Counted from the first letter of the stretch, positions 25,600 through 38,299 are shown. The stretch is 64,000 nucleotides of DNA from Rehmannia glutinosa (GCA_016081115.2 JABTTQ020001498.1:62001-126000); one strand, 5' to 3'. A program made the numbers and translations. The notes: generated by a model from the letters alone, not told the origin.

Positions 25600-26860
25600 C
25601 TATCACTGATCAAGAAAGAGGCGCGTCATCTCTGGAAGCAGCGGCAGTCTCAGTAGGCTCAGCTCTATCGCCACCAGCGTCGTCAGGAAGATCCGCCAAA
25701 GCCTCAATCTCTCCCTCCTCCTCATCTTAAACGCCATAGTCCAAGATTTCGATAAACTCATTGAAACCTTCCCACTCCACCATAGAAGTTTCAGGCAGTG
25801 ACGAGCGGCTCTATCAAAGTAGACTAAAGACTCCTGCAACAACTTGGAGCGATACTCTAGAGAATCTCTGTAAGCCTCAATCGAGCGGGACCTCCCGGAG
25901 CTATCATATGGGTGCCAGCTGAAGTACGGAGAAAGACCTCACCCGTCTTCGACTCGTGGCCAAGCTGGGACTTCGCTCACTCAAACTCCTTCGATAACTC
26001 AGACATCTTGCCACCATGCTGCCCCACATCATCTGTCAAGCTCTTCACTTTATCCTGAAGCTGGCAATTTTCCTCCATGGTCGCCTTATCTCGACGGGTC
26101 GAAGCCGCAACAAGGTTCAGAGCCTACAACATAATTTGTACAAGTCTTAGCCAAGTAAAGAGACAAGGCATGAATAATGAAAATGTGAAGAAACTATGGA
26201 AGCTTACCCAAGCAAGGTCTCCACTAAGGTGAGTCTCAATGTCCTTAAAGGACAAAGATCCAAGGTGGGACTGGGCGTCAGATGATATAGCTCGTCGGGT
26301 ATGGCCGTAGCCAAAGCTAGAGTCAGGGTAGTCCCAATGGGACTGGATCCCATCGCGACGATTCACTCCACCAGAGAAGAGATCTCGGGGACCAACACAC
26401 TCAGAAGCAGCAATATCGGGCTCCGTCCTCGGCTTCTTCCCTCCCAAAGGGCTTGCAAAAGGACGAGGAATCGGAGTGACATCAGTACGATCACTGGAAC
26501 GTGAGCCAGGGCACCTATCACCCTCCTAGCGGGAAGGGCGTGTTTCACTCTCCTGGCCAGAAAGGCATTGGCCTATCACTCGAAGGCGCGACACTCGAGC
26601 TCCTGCCAGTAGCAGACTTCTCTTTAGACTTCTCCTTCTCCTTCTTCTTGAAAGCCATCAAATCTACAATGTTGTAACTCTCCTTATCTGAAAAGCAAGT
26701 AGAAGCAATATCAGAAAAGGAAGCAGTCAAAATATACACGTAAAGTAGGAAACAACGAAGTAAAGCAAGACGGGATGCCCAAGAACTCCCTAACATTCAG
26801 AAGATTTTTAAACAAGCCCCGAGAACTATAAGCCTCCAACATCTCCTTCCGGGATGCGGA
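25600..26860 (-). pseudogene. Antisense accessory ORF of the older gypsy element, C-terminal part
   Basis: On minus this reads a Lys/Ser segment starting AFKKKEKEKSKEKSATG (about 26675) preceded by a possible splice acceptor TTGCTTTTCAG. A coiled-coil-like segment follows with NCQLQDKVKSLTDDVGQHGG near 26050. It continues the minus-strand frame broken at 38305 by the Athila insertion. Several stops. Antisense ORFs between pol and the 3' LTR are known in Tat-lineage elements; their function is unknown. Confidence 0.5.
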
Positions 26861-26865
26861 AGTAC

Positions 26866-28233
26866 TGTTAGATGATTTTTCTAACCGCAAGTCTACGGTG
26901 TCAAGTTTTAATATAGAGAAGTAAGGTTGTCGAATCCACAGGGAATAATTATCGAATTATTGCTAAGTACTATAATATAGTAGTCTAACTTTATTTAGAA
27001 ATTCAATATATGATGGAGTTGATTATACTAAAAATACTAAAAATAAATCAAGAATGTGAAAATATCAATGAGTTTATCCAAATGATTAAATGAATTCTAG
27101 AGGTATGATGAATCTAGTTATCCCTTATGTCGTCAATATGGTTTATCAATCATCAATTACCAATTTATAAGTCAAGATTTCTACAATAATCATTCCCTCT
27201 CTCAAGTGCCAAATGATTTTAGATTCAATTGGGAAATCAATATCTCTATAAAAATCACCAATTAAAATCTCAATAAAAGCTATGAATCTTGATAAATGAC
27301 TTCAAAGGATTCACAAATCTCTCAATTCTATGAAATCCTAGGTTATGCTATTCCAAGGTCATGTATTCAATTACCTCTCTCAAGTGTCAAATCAAATACA
27401 CCAAACAATCTAAATTATTGATCAAATAATTTAGAAGCAATAGATCCAAATAGCACAAACAAATTGATAAATCTAGATTGACAAACCACAATCTCAAAAC
27501 ATAAGTTCAAACATAGATTACATCATTCCTCTAGAATTATAGAGTTTAGCTCATGATTAAAGAAATTGAATCCATGAGAATACAACAATACATCTTACAA
27601 AATATGAAGAAAGCAACAAAATAAGAACAAGAGTTGAGGGATCTTCTCTATTTCTAGATGATAGAAGCCTCCAATCTTCTTCTCCAAATTCTTCTCAAGA
27701 TGCCCCAATCCTTCTTCCTTGTCTTGTAGCTGTTTTCTTGTCTTCCCAAGGGTTCCAAGATCCCTAAAGGCTAGTATTTATAGTCCACAAAAATCCAAGA
27801 AAGGGGTAGGTGAGCCAGGGAAATTCCGCCCCGGGCGCTGCGGCGCCCAAAACTTCCGTACACAACTTACGCCGTTCAATTTCCCGTAGCACGGCCACCC
27901 ACATCGTCAATTTCCCGCCCGGGGCGGGCGCGCCTTCTAGCGCCACGTGCATCCGCGCAACCCGTGGTGGCCTGTCACGGCGCCGGGGGCCAGGTAGGCT
28001 GCAGCCGCTACGTCCTTAGGCCAAAATGCGATTTTTCTCTTCTTCAAGCACGATTTCTTCTTTCCTCGCGCCGTTTTTCATTGTTTTCTTCATTTCTCGG
28101 CTACCAAATCTGTATTGACTCTTCATCGACACTAATTGAAATAAATTGAACTCTAACGACTCTAAAAACACCCATAATAAAACCAAATTCTAATCTAAAA
28201 TACTCAATTAATTGGTAAAATACCAACTTAACA
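26866..28233 (-). repeat. 3' LTR of the Athila element
   Basis: 1368 bp. Aligns base for base with 36925-38299 except scattered changes and a diverged GC-rich block at 27825-28015. Confidence 0.95.
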
Positions 28234-28250
28234 AATACCCCCAAACTTGA
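28234..28250 (-). other. Polypurine tract of the Athila element
   Basis: On minus AAGTTTGGGGGTATT abuts the 3' LTR. A near-copy of this and the following GTCCTCAA word lies at 29327-29362. Confidence 0.75.
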
Positions 28251-29400
28251 GTTATTGTTTGTCCTCAAACAATTATAACTCCAAAATGAAAACAAACAAT
28301 ACAACAACACAAGCTACTACAAAACGCCACAAACCAATAAAATTTGTCTAAATACTCATCTCACTATCAATCAAGCATGCATTTTGACATTGTGATCAAA
28401 AGTGTCGAATATTCATGACAATTCCTATATTATTCGAACTGATTTACGCAATCGAACGTTATCAATATGATCCACTTCGAAAATGACTACCGGATTCCAT
28501 AAGCTTGTTATTCACACTAATCTCCACTAATGTAGGTTAATATAACACAAGGATCAATAGGACTTTCAAATCTTGTAATGTGGCTTAGGGTCAGGTAGGA
28601 AGATTTAGGATTAAGTGGCTTAACTCACCCAAACACACAATTACCTCTTCAAATCACCAATTGCCAAACAAAATGGCTACCTTCACTTTTGTTGATTTTT
28701 CAATTATTCTCCCTTTACGAGCCTCTATTTTCAACATTATTTATTTTTTTTCTTTGATTTTCGAAACCCCCAAACTTAATCTTTTGCATATTTTAACACA
28801 TGAGGTCTCATATTTTCTTTTTTTCGGCAACTTCATGCGAGTGAACACATACCCTACTTGTCACATCCTCCTCAACCTTCAATCATTTTGTGTGTATGAG
28901 TGATGGGTAATTAGGATTTTCACATGTAAGCTCAAGGTAAAAGATTGGTTGCCAAAGAACAGGTTTAATAGGCTCAAAAGGGGACACTAGTGAATTTATA
29001 TCGTACAAAGGTAGTCATTTTGGCTCTAGCTTATTCAAAGATGGCCTAAATCATTTCCTTAATGTTATTTCACCTAGGATTTCGCCTCAATTAGTGATCG
29101 AACAAGTTCTAGAATCCGGTGGGATCATACAAGTAACACTCAACTTCATTAATCATTTTCAAATAAGTTAACAGAATTATGCATGAATATGAAATCAATG
29201 AAGCAAAATATAGATCACCACTTAAAAGTATGCTCTCGTGACAGTTCAACTCGTGATCAAACAAACTACCCGACTCGACTCAACTCGATTTTTTTTACAC
29301 GACTCAAAAGACACAAATACAGATTACACCCCCCCAAACTTAAATTGAACATTGTCCTCAATGGAGAGTGAGAAAACTTTCCTGGTAGCCGGAGCGCCTA
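28251..29400 (-). other. Athila 3' untranslated region with extra polypurine-like tracts
   Basis: No ORF with support. Contains additional CCCCCAAACTT tracts at 28766-28780 and 29327-29350. Otherwise AT-rich and unremarkable. Confidence 0.55.
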
Positions 29401-29736
29401 GGACTCCTCATCGGAGTCGTGTGGTGAAAAATGAGCAATAGGACCCGGTGGTGGTGGTATTGGGAACTGGAATCAGGCGGGTGTGTCCGGCTATATATCT
29501 GGGCAAGTACTCGGTTGTGCTTATTCTCATATTCTTCTCGTGCCGCTCTGTGGCGTTGCTCAGCTACAAAAGCCCTTCTCAATTCTCGTACTTCGCGAAC
29601 TAATGCGTCTGAAGGGTTGTTATCTTGATGTGAGCGTCTAGAACGAGAATGTCTTGCCGCTGAACCGGATGGAGCGTCGATATTCTGTGGTTGGGCATGA
29701 GTATCGGCTCAATAGCCTGGTAGGGCAAATTCGGGA

Positions 29737-30600
29737 TCAAGGATATATCCCGTACCGCCGGATTAGGCACACCGCCGCCCATTCGTCATAGGAAGCAATA
29801 GTAGCCGAATCTATAGGTCCCTTAGGCTTTTCCAATGGCTCGGAACTATCCCATTTAACACCCATCTTTTTACATAACCCACAAATTAAACTCGGTAAGA
29901 CTAGTCCCCCTGTTTTGGGGTGTAGCATTTTGTGACGAAGGGACGTTGCAATAATTACGGCGGGTCGGGTGTATGTGTAAGAATTAACTAATGCATATAG
30001 AAGGTAAGCTCGTTCCTTAGTTACATCACTGACATGCTTGGTTGGTATCAAATTGTTGCATATGAAGTGGTACCAAGCTCGCCCATACCGACTAAGACTC
30101 GTGTGCGGAAAAGCAGTAGCACCTCCCACAACTTTAATATGACGTACCTCAGTTCCAGGCCGACATAAGGTATTACAAATCTCCTCCATACTCGGTGGTT
30201 GCGAGATAAATTCAACATACGGTGAGTGATCCACCTCCGGTAGTCCATAATATTCTCTTATCGCTTCTGTATCAGTGTATACCTTGTCTACTCCACGTAT
30301 GAAAACCTCTGAGTCATAGCCAGTTTTGGACTTCGCATTCGCATAAAACTCTCGGACAATATTCGGTGCGAATGGTCTAGGTTGTGCACAAAGTTTTTTC
30401 CATTGCTTCTGATGTATCATTTGTGCAAGTTCACCATCATTCGGCCCTGGTTGTAACCCCCGTTCCGCCGTTATACTCTTCGAGCATAATGTGTCATAAT
30501 ACAACTGTTGTGCGTCCAAGTTACGAAAATGGTCTTCAACATTTTCCTCGGAAGTACTTGCCACCCTTTTGCCCTTGCTTGGGTTTTTTGTTCTTGGCAT
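29737..30600 (-). pseudogene. Athila third ORF (plant transposon protein in env position)
   Basis: The ATG is at 30600, giving MPRTKNPSKGKRVAST. The frame is open to TGA at 29737-29739 (287 residues). It reads a plant transposon-protein domain common in Athila third ORFs: KQWKKLCAQPRPFAPNIVRE, IREYYGLPEVDH, RAWYHFICNNLIPTKHVSDV, YALVNSYTYTRPAVIIATSL, then LICGLCKKMGVKWDSSEPL. The Gln/Arg/Glu-rich segment RAFVAEQRHRAAREEYENKH lies in another frame at 29430-29580, so the original probably ran further and was cut by a frameshift. No signal peptide or membrane anchor is visible, so an envelope role is not shown. Confidence 0.72.
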
Positions 30601-30660
30601 TGTAATTGATTTGAAAATCACCTGGAAAATAACACAAGCAAAATAACACATAGAACGCAC

Positions 30661-31480
30661 AATACGAGTTAGGGGTTAGGAATTTTGCAACAACTCAAGA
30701 ATTATGCATCTTTGTCATCAATTCATGATCAAATAACCTTTAGTACACAATGATGACAAGAATCAAATGCCTAGGTGTAATATTTTTCATTGAGGCATTT
30801 TAACAAACACCTTGTAGGCATATATGCAAAGAAGAGATGAACACCAAATTTGAAATTCAATTCATGCCCAATTTTCAACACCAACCAATTCAAGCACAAT
30901 ATAGTCATATATCATCACAATTTATCAAGAATTTCGAAATTACAATGATATTGCACATTCCCACATTTCAACCCTAGGCTAGAAAATTTGAAGAAAATTG
31001 GTGTACAATTGAAGCTCACTTACCCAATTGATGAAGAAGATGAAGATGATGATTAAGTTGCTCAATTGCCCACTTAAATGGTGTATAAGTGAATGCTAGG
31101 TGGGATTTTTGTAGAAGAAAGTAAGATGGCGTGAAATGTGTGTGTTTTGTTTGTAAAAAAAATAAGGCTGAATCAGCCTTTAAATTGCCTTCTTTCGATC
31201 GCACATACCCCTGCACCCTTTGTCGCGCTGCAGCGCCACGGGCCCCGATAGCTGCGATTTTTTTTTTTTTATAAATATAAATTAAAATCTCAATTTAACT
31301 AAAAATTTAAAATCACACACAAATTAATTCACACAAAAGTCACACCAAAATTCAAATAAATACACACCAAACTAAAAAAAAAAAAATCACACAAAAAAAA
31401 ATTCCATCACACAAAAATCACTTGGGTTGCCTCCCAAGAGCGCTAAATTTATAGTCGTTAGCCGGACTCAACTATTCGGG
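30661..31480 (-). other. Spacer between integrase and third ORF of the Athila element
   Basis: AT-rich. Contains a TGTCGCGCTGCAGCGCCACG palindromic word near 31220 like those in the LTR GC block, and A/T runs near 31260 and 31375. No gene. Confidence 0.5.
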
Positions 31481-31481
31481 C

Positions 31482-33960
31482 TCAAGAAATTTCATCACCA
31501 AGTGGAAGATTTAAAACCTTCCTTACTTCGTTCCCAAAATAATGTTTCAATCGTTGTCCATTTACTTGGAACAAATCCCCATCGTTTCCTCTCAACTCGA
31601 CGGCACCATAAGGAAACACACGTTCAACCACAAATGGCCCGGACCATCGTGATTTCAGTTTTCCTGGAAATAGTTTCAATCGAGAATTGAACAATAACAC
31701 CTGTTGTCCGGGTAAGAATTTCATTTGATCATGCCATTTTTTCGTTTTTTCTTTATACATTTTGGCATTTTCATATGATTCCTGACGAAATTCTTCCATT
31801 TCGTTTAATTGAAGTAATCGGTTTTCACCGGCCTCTTTCAAGTTAAAATTCAATTTCTTAATTGCCCAATAAGCTCGATGCTCAAGTTCAACCGGCAAAT
31901 GGCACGCTTTACCAAACACCAATCGATATGGTGACATACCAATGGGTGTTTTATAAGCCGTGCGATAAGCCCACAAGGCATCATCGAGCTTTTGTGCCCA
32001 ATCCTTTCGATTAAAACTCACCATTTTTTCAAGAATTTGTTTCACTTCACGATTAGAAATTTCGGCTTGACCATTAGATTGCGGGTGGTAACCAAGCGCA
32101 ATTTTATGGCGCACACCAAATTTAGCAAGAAGATTATTAAATAATTTATTACAAAAATGCGTACCTTCATCACTTACAATAGCTCGAGGAGTACCAAACC
32201 GGGTGAAAATATGCTTGTGCAAGAATTTGAGTACTACCTTAGCATCATTCGTTGGTGTAGCAATCGCCTCAACCCACTTGGAGACGTAATCAACCGCAAG
32301 CAAAATGTACAAATTTCCATAGGACGCGGGAAATGGCCCCATAAAGTCAATACCCCATACATCAAACAACTCCACCTCCATTATATTTGTCAAGGGAAGC
32401 TCATGATGCCGTGAAATATTACCAACCCTTTGGCATCGATCACAAGTCTTCACAAAAGCATAACAATCCTTGAATAATATTGGCCAATAAAAACCAGATT
32501 GTAGTACCTTTGCAGCTGTTCGGGTTGGCCCGAAATGTCCCCCATAAGATGAGGAATGACAATGTTGAAGAATCTCTTCAATTTCTTCCTTAGGAACACA
32601 ACGGCGAATGATAGAGTCAGCGCATCTTTTGAACAGTAACGGATCATCCCATAAATAAGACTTAACATCATGTAGGAATTTTTTCTTTTGGTGTGAAGTC
32701 AAGTCCGGTGGCAAAACTCCTCCCGCGAGGTAATTAACAAAATCTGCGTACCAAGGTAATGATGTCTCGGCACGCATAATTTGTTCATCAGGAAATGATT
32801 CTTTTATTGGGCTTTCAATTACCTCGTGCGGTTGCTCAAGGAGGGATAGATGGTCGGCAACTACATTTTCACTTCCTTTTTTATCTCGAATCTCGATATC
32901 AAATTCTTGCAAGAGCAAAATCCATCGAATTAACCGAGGTTTTGCATCCTTTTTGGAGAAAAGATATCGGATTGCCGCATGATCCGTATAAACAATCACT
33001 TTTGTACCCACCAAGTAAGCTCGGAATTTATCGAATGCAAAAACTACCGCCAACATCTCTTTTTCTGTGGTGGTGTAGTTTTGTTGGGCGTTGTCCATGG
33101 TCCTGCTTGCGTAGTAAATTGCTTTAAAAATTCTGTCTCGCCTCTGACCAAGAACGGCACCCACTGCATAATCACTTGCATCGCACATAAGCTCAAATGG
33201 TTGAGTCCAATCCGGCACTATCATAATAGGAGCTGAAACGAGTGCCTTTTTTATCTGTTCAAATGCCTGCAAACAAGACTCATCAAAGCAAAAGATAACA
33301 TCTTTTTCAAGGAGATTACAAAGTGGTTTAACAATTTTTGAAAAATCTTTTATAAATCTCCTATAAAACCCTGCATGCCCTAAAAAGATTCTTATGCCTT
33401 TCACATTTGAAGGTGGGGGTAGCTTTTCAATAGCCACAACTTTCGCCCTGTCAACTTCCAAACCTGTACAAGAAATACGATGCCCAAGTACAATCCCTTC
33501 ATTGACCATAAAGTGACATTTTTTCCAATTAAGTACAAGATTAGTTTCCTCACAACGTTGCAAAACCAGAGATAAGTTATGCAAACAATGGTCAAAAGAA
33601 GTACCAAAAACAGAAAAATCGTCCATAAAAATCTCCATGATTTCCTCGACCATACCATGAAAAATCGCCATCATACACCTCTGAAAAGTAGCAGGTGCAT
33701 TACATAATCCAAATGGCATCCTGCGAAATGCAAAAGTACCATATGGACATGTAAAAGTGGTCTTTTCTTGATCCTCAGGGGCAATGGCGATTTGATTGTA
33801 CCCTGAATATCCATCAAGAAAACAATAGTATTCGTAACCTGCCAACCTATCCAACATTTGATCAATAAAGGGGAGGGGAAAATGATCCTTACGAGTAGCT
33901 TTATTCAATTTCCTATAATCAATACATACTCGCCATCTGTGTGATTCGTGTAGAAATTAA
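31482..33960 (-). pseudogene. Athila RT, RNase H and integrase
   Basis: An 808-codon open frame. RT includes FLDGYSGYNQIAI, MPFGLCNAPATFQRCM and the catalytic FMDDFSVFG (residues 94-102). RNase H has CDASDYAVGAVLGQ, TEKEMLAVVFAFDKFR and YTDHAAIRYL. Integrase has an HHCC finger (HCHSSSYGGHFG, CDRCQ), then WGIDFMGPFP, SDEGTHFCN and a GYHPQSNGQAEISNREVK segment with the catalytic Glu. Just upstream (33910-34010) frame is lost by a stop and at least two small frameshifts, separating it from the protease frame. Domains themselves look intact. Confidence 0.93.
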
Positions 33961-34010
33961 TTCATTGTTATCATTTTTCACAAGCGTCATACCTCCCTTT
34001 TAGGAACAAC

Positions 34011-35270
34011 TCATCTTGGACTCACCCATGAACTATCAGAAATGGCATAAATGATACCTACCTTTAGCCACTTTAAAACCTCATTTCTCACAACTTCTTT
34101 CATTGCGGGATTAAGTCGTCTTTGGTGCTCAATAGATGGTTTATAAGATTCTTCCATTAAAATTTTGTGCATTACAATGGAATGACTTATACCTTTCAAA
34201 TCAGAAATATACCAACCCAAAGCCGACTTATGTTCACGAAGCACACGCAACAACTTATCCAATTCGGGTGAAGATAATGAAGCAGAAACAATTATCGGGT
34301 AAGTTTTATCTTTTCCCAAAAATGCATATTGAAGATGTTCCGGAAGTTCCTTTAGTTCTAAAGTACCTTTCGGAATATTTTCAATATTGGCATTTTCTAA
34401 TGCTTCATTTTGTTTTTCTTTTACAATTTCTTTAGCCTCAAGGGAAAGAATAAACTCAAGCAAATCAATATCATCACTATCTTCCTCATCACATTTCATT
34501 ATTGAATTAATCAAACAATGTTCTAACGGATCTTTTAAATCTTGTTTTATAACTTCCGTTTGATCACATTGTTCGATCATATCAATAAAATGACATGTGT
34601 GAGGTTCTTCTTGAAATTTCATTGCTTTATAAATGTTAAACAATACCTCATCATCATTTACCCGTAATGTTAACTCTCCTCGTTGCATGTCAATTAGAGC
34701 TCGTCCCGTTGCTAGAAAAGGTCTTCCAAGAATCAATGGCATTTCATGATCTTCTTCCATATCCAACACCACAAAGTCCGCCGGAAATATGAATTTATCC
34801 ACTTTGATCAACACATCTTCAATCACTCCTCTTGGGTAGGTGAGTGATCTATCGGCTAATTGCAATGTGATGGTAGACGGCGTTATCTCTCCAAGGCCAA
34901 GTTTCCTGAAAACAGATAATGGCATAAGATTAATGCTAGCACCTAAATCACAAAAAGCTTTATTAAAATAAGAATCACCAATAGTGCAAGGGATAGTGAA
35001 ACTCCCCGGATCTCTTAATTTTTGTGGTAGCTTTCTTTGCAAAATGGCGCTACATTCTTCTGTGAGATTGACCGTCTCGTATGCCTCCAACCTTCTCTTT
35101 CTCGACATCACATCCTTCATGAATTTTGCATAGTTTGGCATTTGCTCAAGTGCATCGGCAAAAGGGATGTTGATGTGAATTTTCTTGAATATTTCCAAAA
35201 ACTTGGAAAATTGAGTGTCCAACTTTTTCTTCTGAAATCTCTGTGGAAAAGGAAGAGAATTTGGTAACAC
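34011..35270 (-). pseudogene. Athila aspartic protease and start of RT
   Basis: 419 codons. The protease motif is DLGASINLMPLSVFRKLGLG with Leu in place of Thr/Ser after the catalytic Asp, as is usual in Athila, and the flap-side ILGRPFLATGRALID. The end reads into the RT start (QRRLNPAMKEVVRNEVLKWL) and stops at SSWVSPR. Separated from gag by a stop or frameshift near 35290 and from RT by breaks at 33910-34010. The protease would process the polyprotein. Confidence 0.88.
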
Positions 35271-35293
35271 ATTATCAGAATTAGAAATTGGTT

Positions 35294-36793
35294 TTACCTC
35301 ATTTTTCGCACTTTCTGATGGCTTGTCAATGCCCTCTTCATTGTGGAGTGTTTGAGCTTATACGGTTCATTGGTGGCGTGAGTAGGCATCTTTGGTTCAT
35401 CATATTCTGTTCCACTTCTCAACTTAATGGCCTTGCAATGCTCACGTGGGTTCACCTCGGTGTTACTTGGAAACGTATCAATTTTCTGTTGTGAATTAAT
35501 AGTCGTGGCCAATTGACCCACATGTGTCCCCAAAGATTTGAGATGACTTTCAATTGTTGTAACCCTTGAGCCCAAATTTTCTATGTTAGAATCGGCCTTG
35601 TTCATCCTTGCTCTTGATTCTACAAGGAATGAACTAAGTAATTCTTCCAAAGACGGCTTTTGTTCTCCCACGTGTGTACTCGTACTTGCTTGGTTTTGAA
35701 ACCCCAAAGGTGGTTGCAACACATTTCTCGTATTGTTATACGAGAAATTTTCATGATTGCGAAGTCCCAGATGATAATGCGTCGGCAATTGATTCCCTCG
35801 ATTGTTGAAATCCCGATTGTTCACATAATTCGCTTGTTCCGTATCGGGATTCGCAATTTCTTGACTTATCTCCATGACTGCCTCTGGTTGTTGTTTTCCA
35901 CCCGAATTTAGTGTAGCAATTTGCTTTGATAAGGCGGAAATTTGAGAGGCCAATGCGGACATAGTATCAAGTTCAAGAACACCGGCCACTTTTCTTGGTG
36001 TAGATCTCTCAGAAGGCCATTGATAACTATTGGCAGCCATTTCTTCTAATAAAAGCATGGCTTCACTTGGAGTTTTAGCCATCAATGTACCTCCCGCTGC
36101 AGCATCTATAATAGTTCTTGAATGCCCATTCATACAATTATAAAAATACTGAACTTTTTGCCAATCTACGTACCCTTGTTGTGGACACCTCCTCAATAAT
36201 TCTTTGAATCGCTCCCAAGCTTCGTAGAGTGGCTCAAAGTCGAGTTGATGAAATTGAGCAATCTCACTTTTCAGTTGAAGTGTCTTGCTAGGTGGAAAGA
36301 ATTTTGCCATGAATGTTTCAGTGAGATCATTCCAACTAGTAATACTTCCAGGTGGGAAGGTTTGAAGCCATTGTCTAGCTTTATCACGAAGTAAAAACGG
36401 AAATAACCTCAACCGAATAGCTTCATCGGGAACCCCATTCATTTTGATAGTGTCACATATCTCAAGAAAAATAGCCAAATGAGCGTTCGGGTTGTCTACG
36501 GCACTTCTCCCAAACTGATTCTGTTGCACCATGTTTATTAGGGCCGACTTCAATTCAAAATTATTCGCATTGATAGGTTGGCGAACAATTCCCGAATAAT
36601 TTTGATTCGTGGTTGGTCGAAAATAGTCCCGAATGGCCATTTCTGGTGGTGCAACAATAGGTATGCGTTCTTCATCATCACCGTTTCCTGCCATTTTTGC
36701 AAATTCAATTCTTCGTGCGGCTCTAATCTTTCGAAATGTTCTTTCAATTTCTGGATCAAATAAGATTAAATTAGCACTTTTATTTTTTCGCAT
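35294..36793 (-). CDS. Athila gag polyprotein
   Basis: ATG at 36793 opens 499 codons. Gag domain motifs: IPIVAPPEMAIRDYF, ANNFELKSALINMVQQNQFG, LRLFPFLLRDKARQWLQTFP, FPPSKTLQLKSEIAQF and ESLYEAWERFKELLRRCP-like text. The C-terminal half is low-complexity, Gln/Asn-rich. Ends KVRKMR-stop where the family normally continues into protease. Start preferred at 36793 because the primer site and leader lie just upstream. Forms the particle capsid in the cytoplasm. Confidence 0.85.
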   Translation of the reverse strand: MRKNKSANLILFDPEIERTFRKIRAARRIEFAKMAGNGDDEERIPIVAPPEMAIRDYFRPTTNQNYSGIVRQPINANNFELKSALINMVQQNQFGRSAVDNPNAHLAIFLEICDTIKMNGVPDEAIRLRLFPFLLRDKARQWLQTFPPGSITSWNDLTETFMAKFFPPSKTLQLKSEIAQFHQLDFEPLYEAWERFKELLRRCPQQGYVDWQKVQYFYNCMNGHSRTIIDAAAGGTLMAKTPSEAMLLLEEMAANSYQWPSERSTPRKVAGVLELDTMSALASQISALSKQIATLNSGGKQQPEAVMEISQEIANPDTEQANYVNNRDFNNRGNQLPTHYHLGLRNHENFSYNNTRNVLQPPLGFQNQASTSTHVGEQKPSLEELLSSFLVESRARMNKADSNIENLGSRVTTIESHLKSLGTHVGQLATTINSQQKIDTFPSNTEVNPREHCKAIKLRSGTEYDEPKMPTHATNEPYKLKHSTMKRALTSHQKVRKMR

Positions 36794-36901
36794 CAACAAG
36801 AGAATGCAAAAATGACAATAACCCTATTGTAAAAAAAAAACCAATCTAAATTAAAGTAAAACTACTAAGTAATAATATTAGCGCAAATAAGATGAATTAC
36901 T

Positions 36902-36918
36902 CCCTGGCAACGGCGCCA
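36902..36918 (-). other. Primer binding site (tRNA-Asp) of the Athila element
   Basis: Plus reads CCCTGGCAACGGCGCCA, matching the 3' end of plant tRNA-Asp with one mismatch. It lies 6 bp inside the 5' LTR, which here is the right-hand one. Confidence 0.85.
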
Positions 36919-36924
36919 AAAACT

Positions 36925-38299
36925 TGTTAGATGATTTTTCTAACCGCAAGTCTACGGTGTCAAGTTTTAATATAGAGAAGTAAGGTTGTCGAATCCACAA
37001 GGAATAATTATCGAATTATTGCTAAGTACTATAATATAGTAGTCTAACTTTATTTAGAAATTCAATATATGATGGAGTTGATTATACTAAAATACTAAAA
37101 ATAAATCAAGAATGTGAAAATATCAATGAGTTTATCCAAATGATTAAATGAATTCTAGAGGTATGATGAATCTAGTTATCCCTTATGTTGTCAATATGGT
37201 TTATCAATCATCAATTACCAATTTATAAGTCAAGATTTCTACAATAATCATTCCCTCTCTCAAGTGCCAAATGATTTTATATTCAATTGGGAAATCAATA
37301 TCTCTATAAAAATCACCAATTAAAATCTCAATAAAAGCTATGAATCTTGATAAATGACTTCAAAGGATTCACAAATCTCTCAATTCTATGAAATCCTAGG
37401 TTATGCTATTCCAAGGTCATGTATTCAATTACCTCTCTCAAGTGTCAAATCAAATACACCAAACAATCTAAATTATTGATCAAGTAATTTAGAAGCAATA
37501 GATCCAAATAGCACAAACAAATTGATAAATCTAGATTGACAAACCACAATCTCAAAACATAAGTTCAAACATAGATTACATCATTCCTCTAGAATTATAG
37601 AGTTTAGCTCATGATTAAAGAAAATGAATCCATGAGAATACAACAATACATCTTACAAGATATGAAGAAAGCAACAAAATAAGAACAAGAGTTGAGGGAT
37701 CTTCTCTATTTCTAGATGATAGAAGCCTCCAATCTTCTTCTCCAAATTCTTCTCAAGATGCCCCAATCCTTCTTCCTTGTCTTGTAGCTGTTTTCTTGTC
37801 TTTCCAAGGGTTCCAAGATCCCTAATTTCAAGCCCCAAGGCTAGTATTTATAGTCCACAAAAATCCAAGAAAGGGGTAGGTGAGCCTGGGAAATTCCGCC
37901 CCGGGCGCTGCGGCGCCGGGCGTTGGGCACTGCAGCGCCCACCCGCATCGTCAATTTCCCGCCCGGGCGCTGCAGTGCCAGGCGTTGGGCGCTGCAGCGC
38001 CCACGTGCATCCGCGCAACCTGGTGGCTCTGTCATGGGCGCTGCGCCGCCCAGGGCCAGGCGCTGTAGCGTCCGCCCGTCCTTAGGCTAAAATGCGATTT
38101 TTCTCTTCTTCAAGCGCGATTTCTTCTTTCCTCGCGCCGTTTTTCATTGTTTTCTTCATTTCTTGGCTACCAAATCTGTATTGACTCTTCATCGACACTA
38201 ATTGAAATAAATTGAACTTTAACGACTCTAAAAACACCCAAAATAAAACCAAATTCTAATCTAAAATACTCAATTAATTGGTAAAATACCAACTTAACA
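36925..38299 (-). repeat. 5' LTR of the Athila element
   Basis: 1375 bp, TGTTAG...TTAACA on plus. The GC-rich block 37885-38080 contains repeated GGGCGCTGCAGCGCCC palindromes, absent or altered in the other LTR. Confidence 0.95.

Larger units (their letters stand above)
26866..38299 (-). mobile_element. Athila-type Ty3/gypsy LTR retrotransposon, nested, both LTRs and target duplication intact
   Basis: LTRs TGTTAG...TTAACA at 26866-28233 and 36925-38299, flanked by AGTAC on both sides (26861-26865 and 38300-38304), a perfect 5-bp duplication. The primer site (36902-36918) matches the 3' end of plant tRNA-Asp, the usual Athila primer. gag, protease, RT, RNase H, integrase and a third ORF run on minus. 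LTRs are nearly identical outside one GC-rich block, so insertion was recent relative to the host element. gag-pol has a few frame breaks, so it is probably not autonomous. Confidence 0.96.

Noticed and set aside
29737..30600. Envelope glycoprotein
   Set aside because: No signal peptide, transmembrane segment or furin-like site; it fits the plant transposon protein domain instead.
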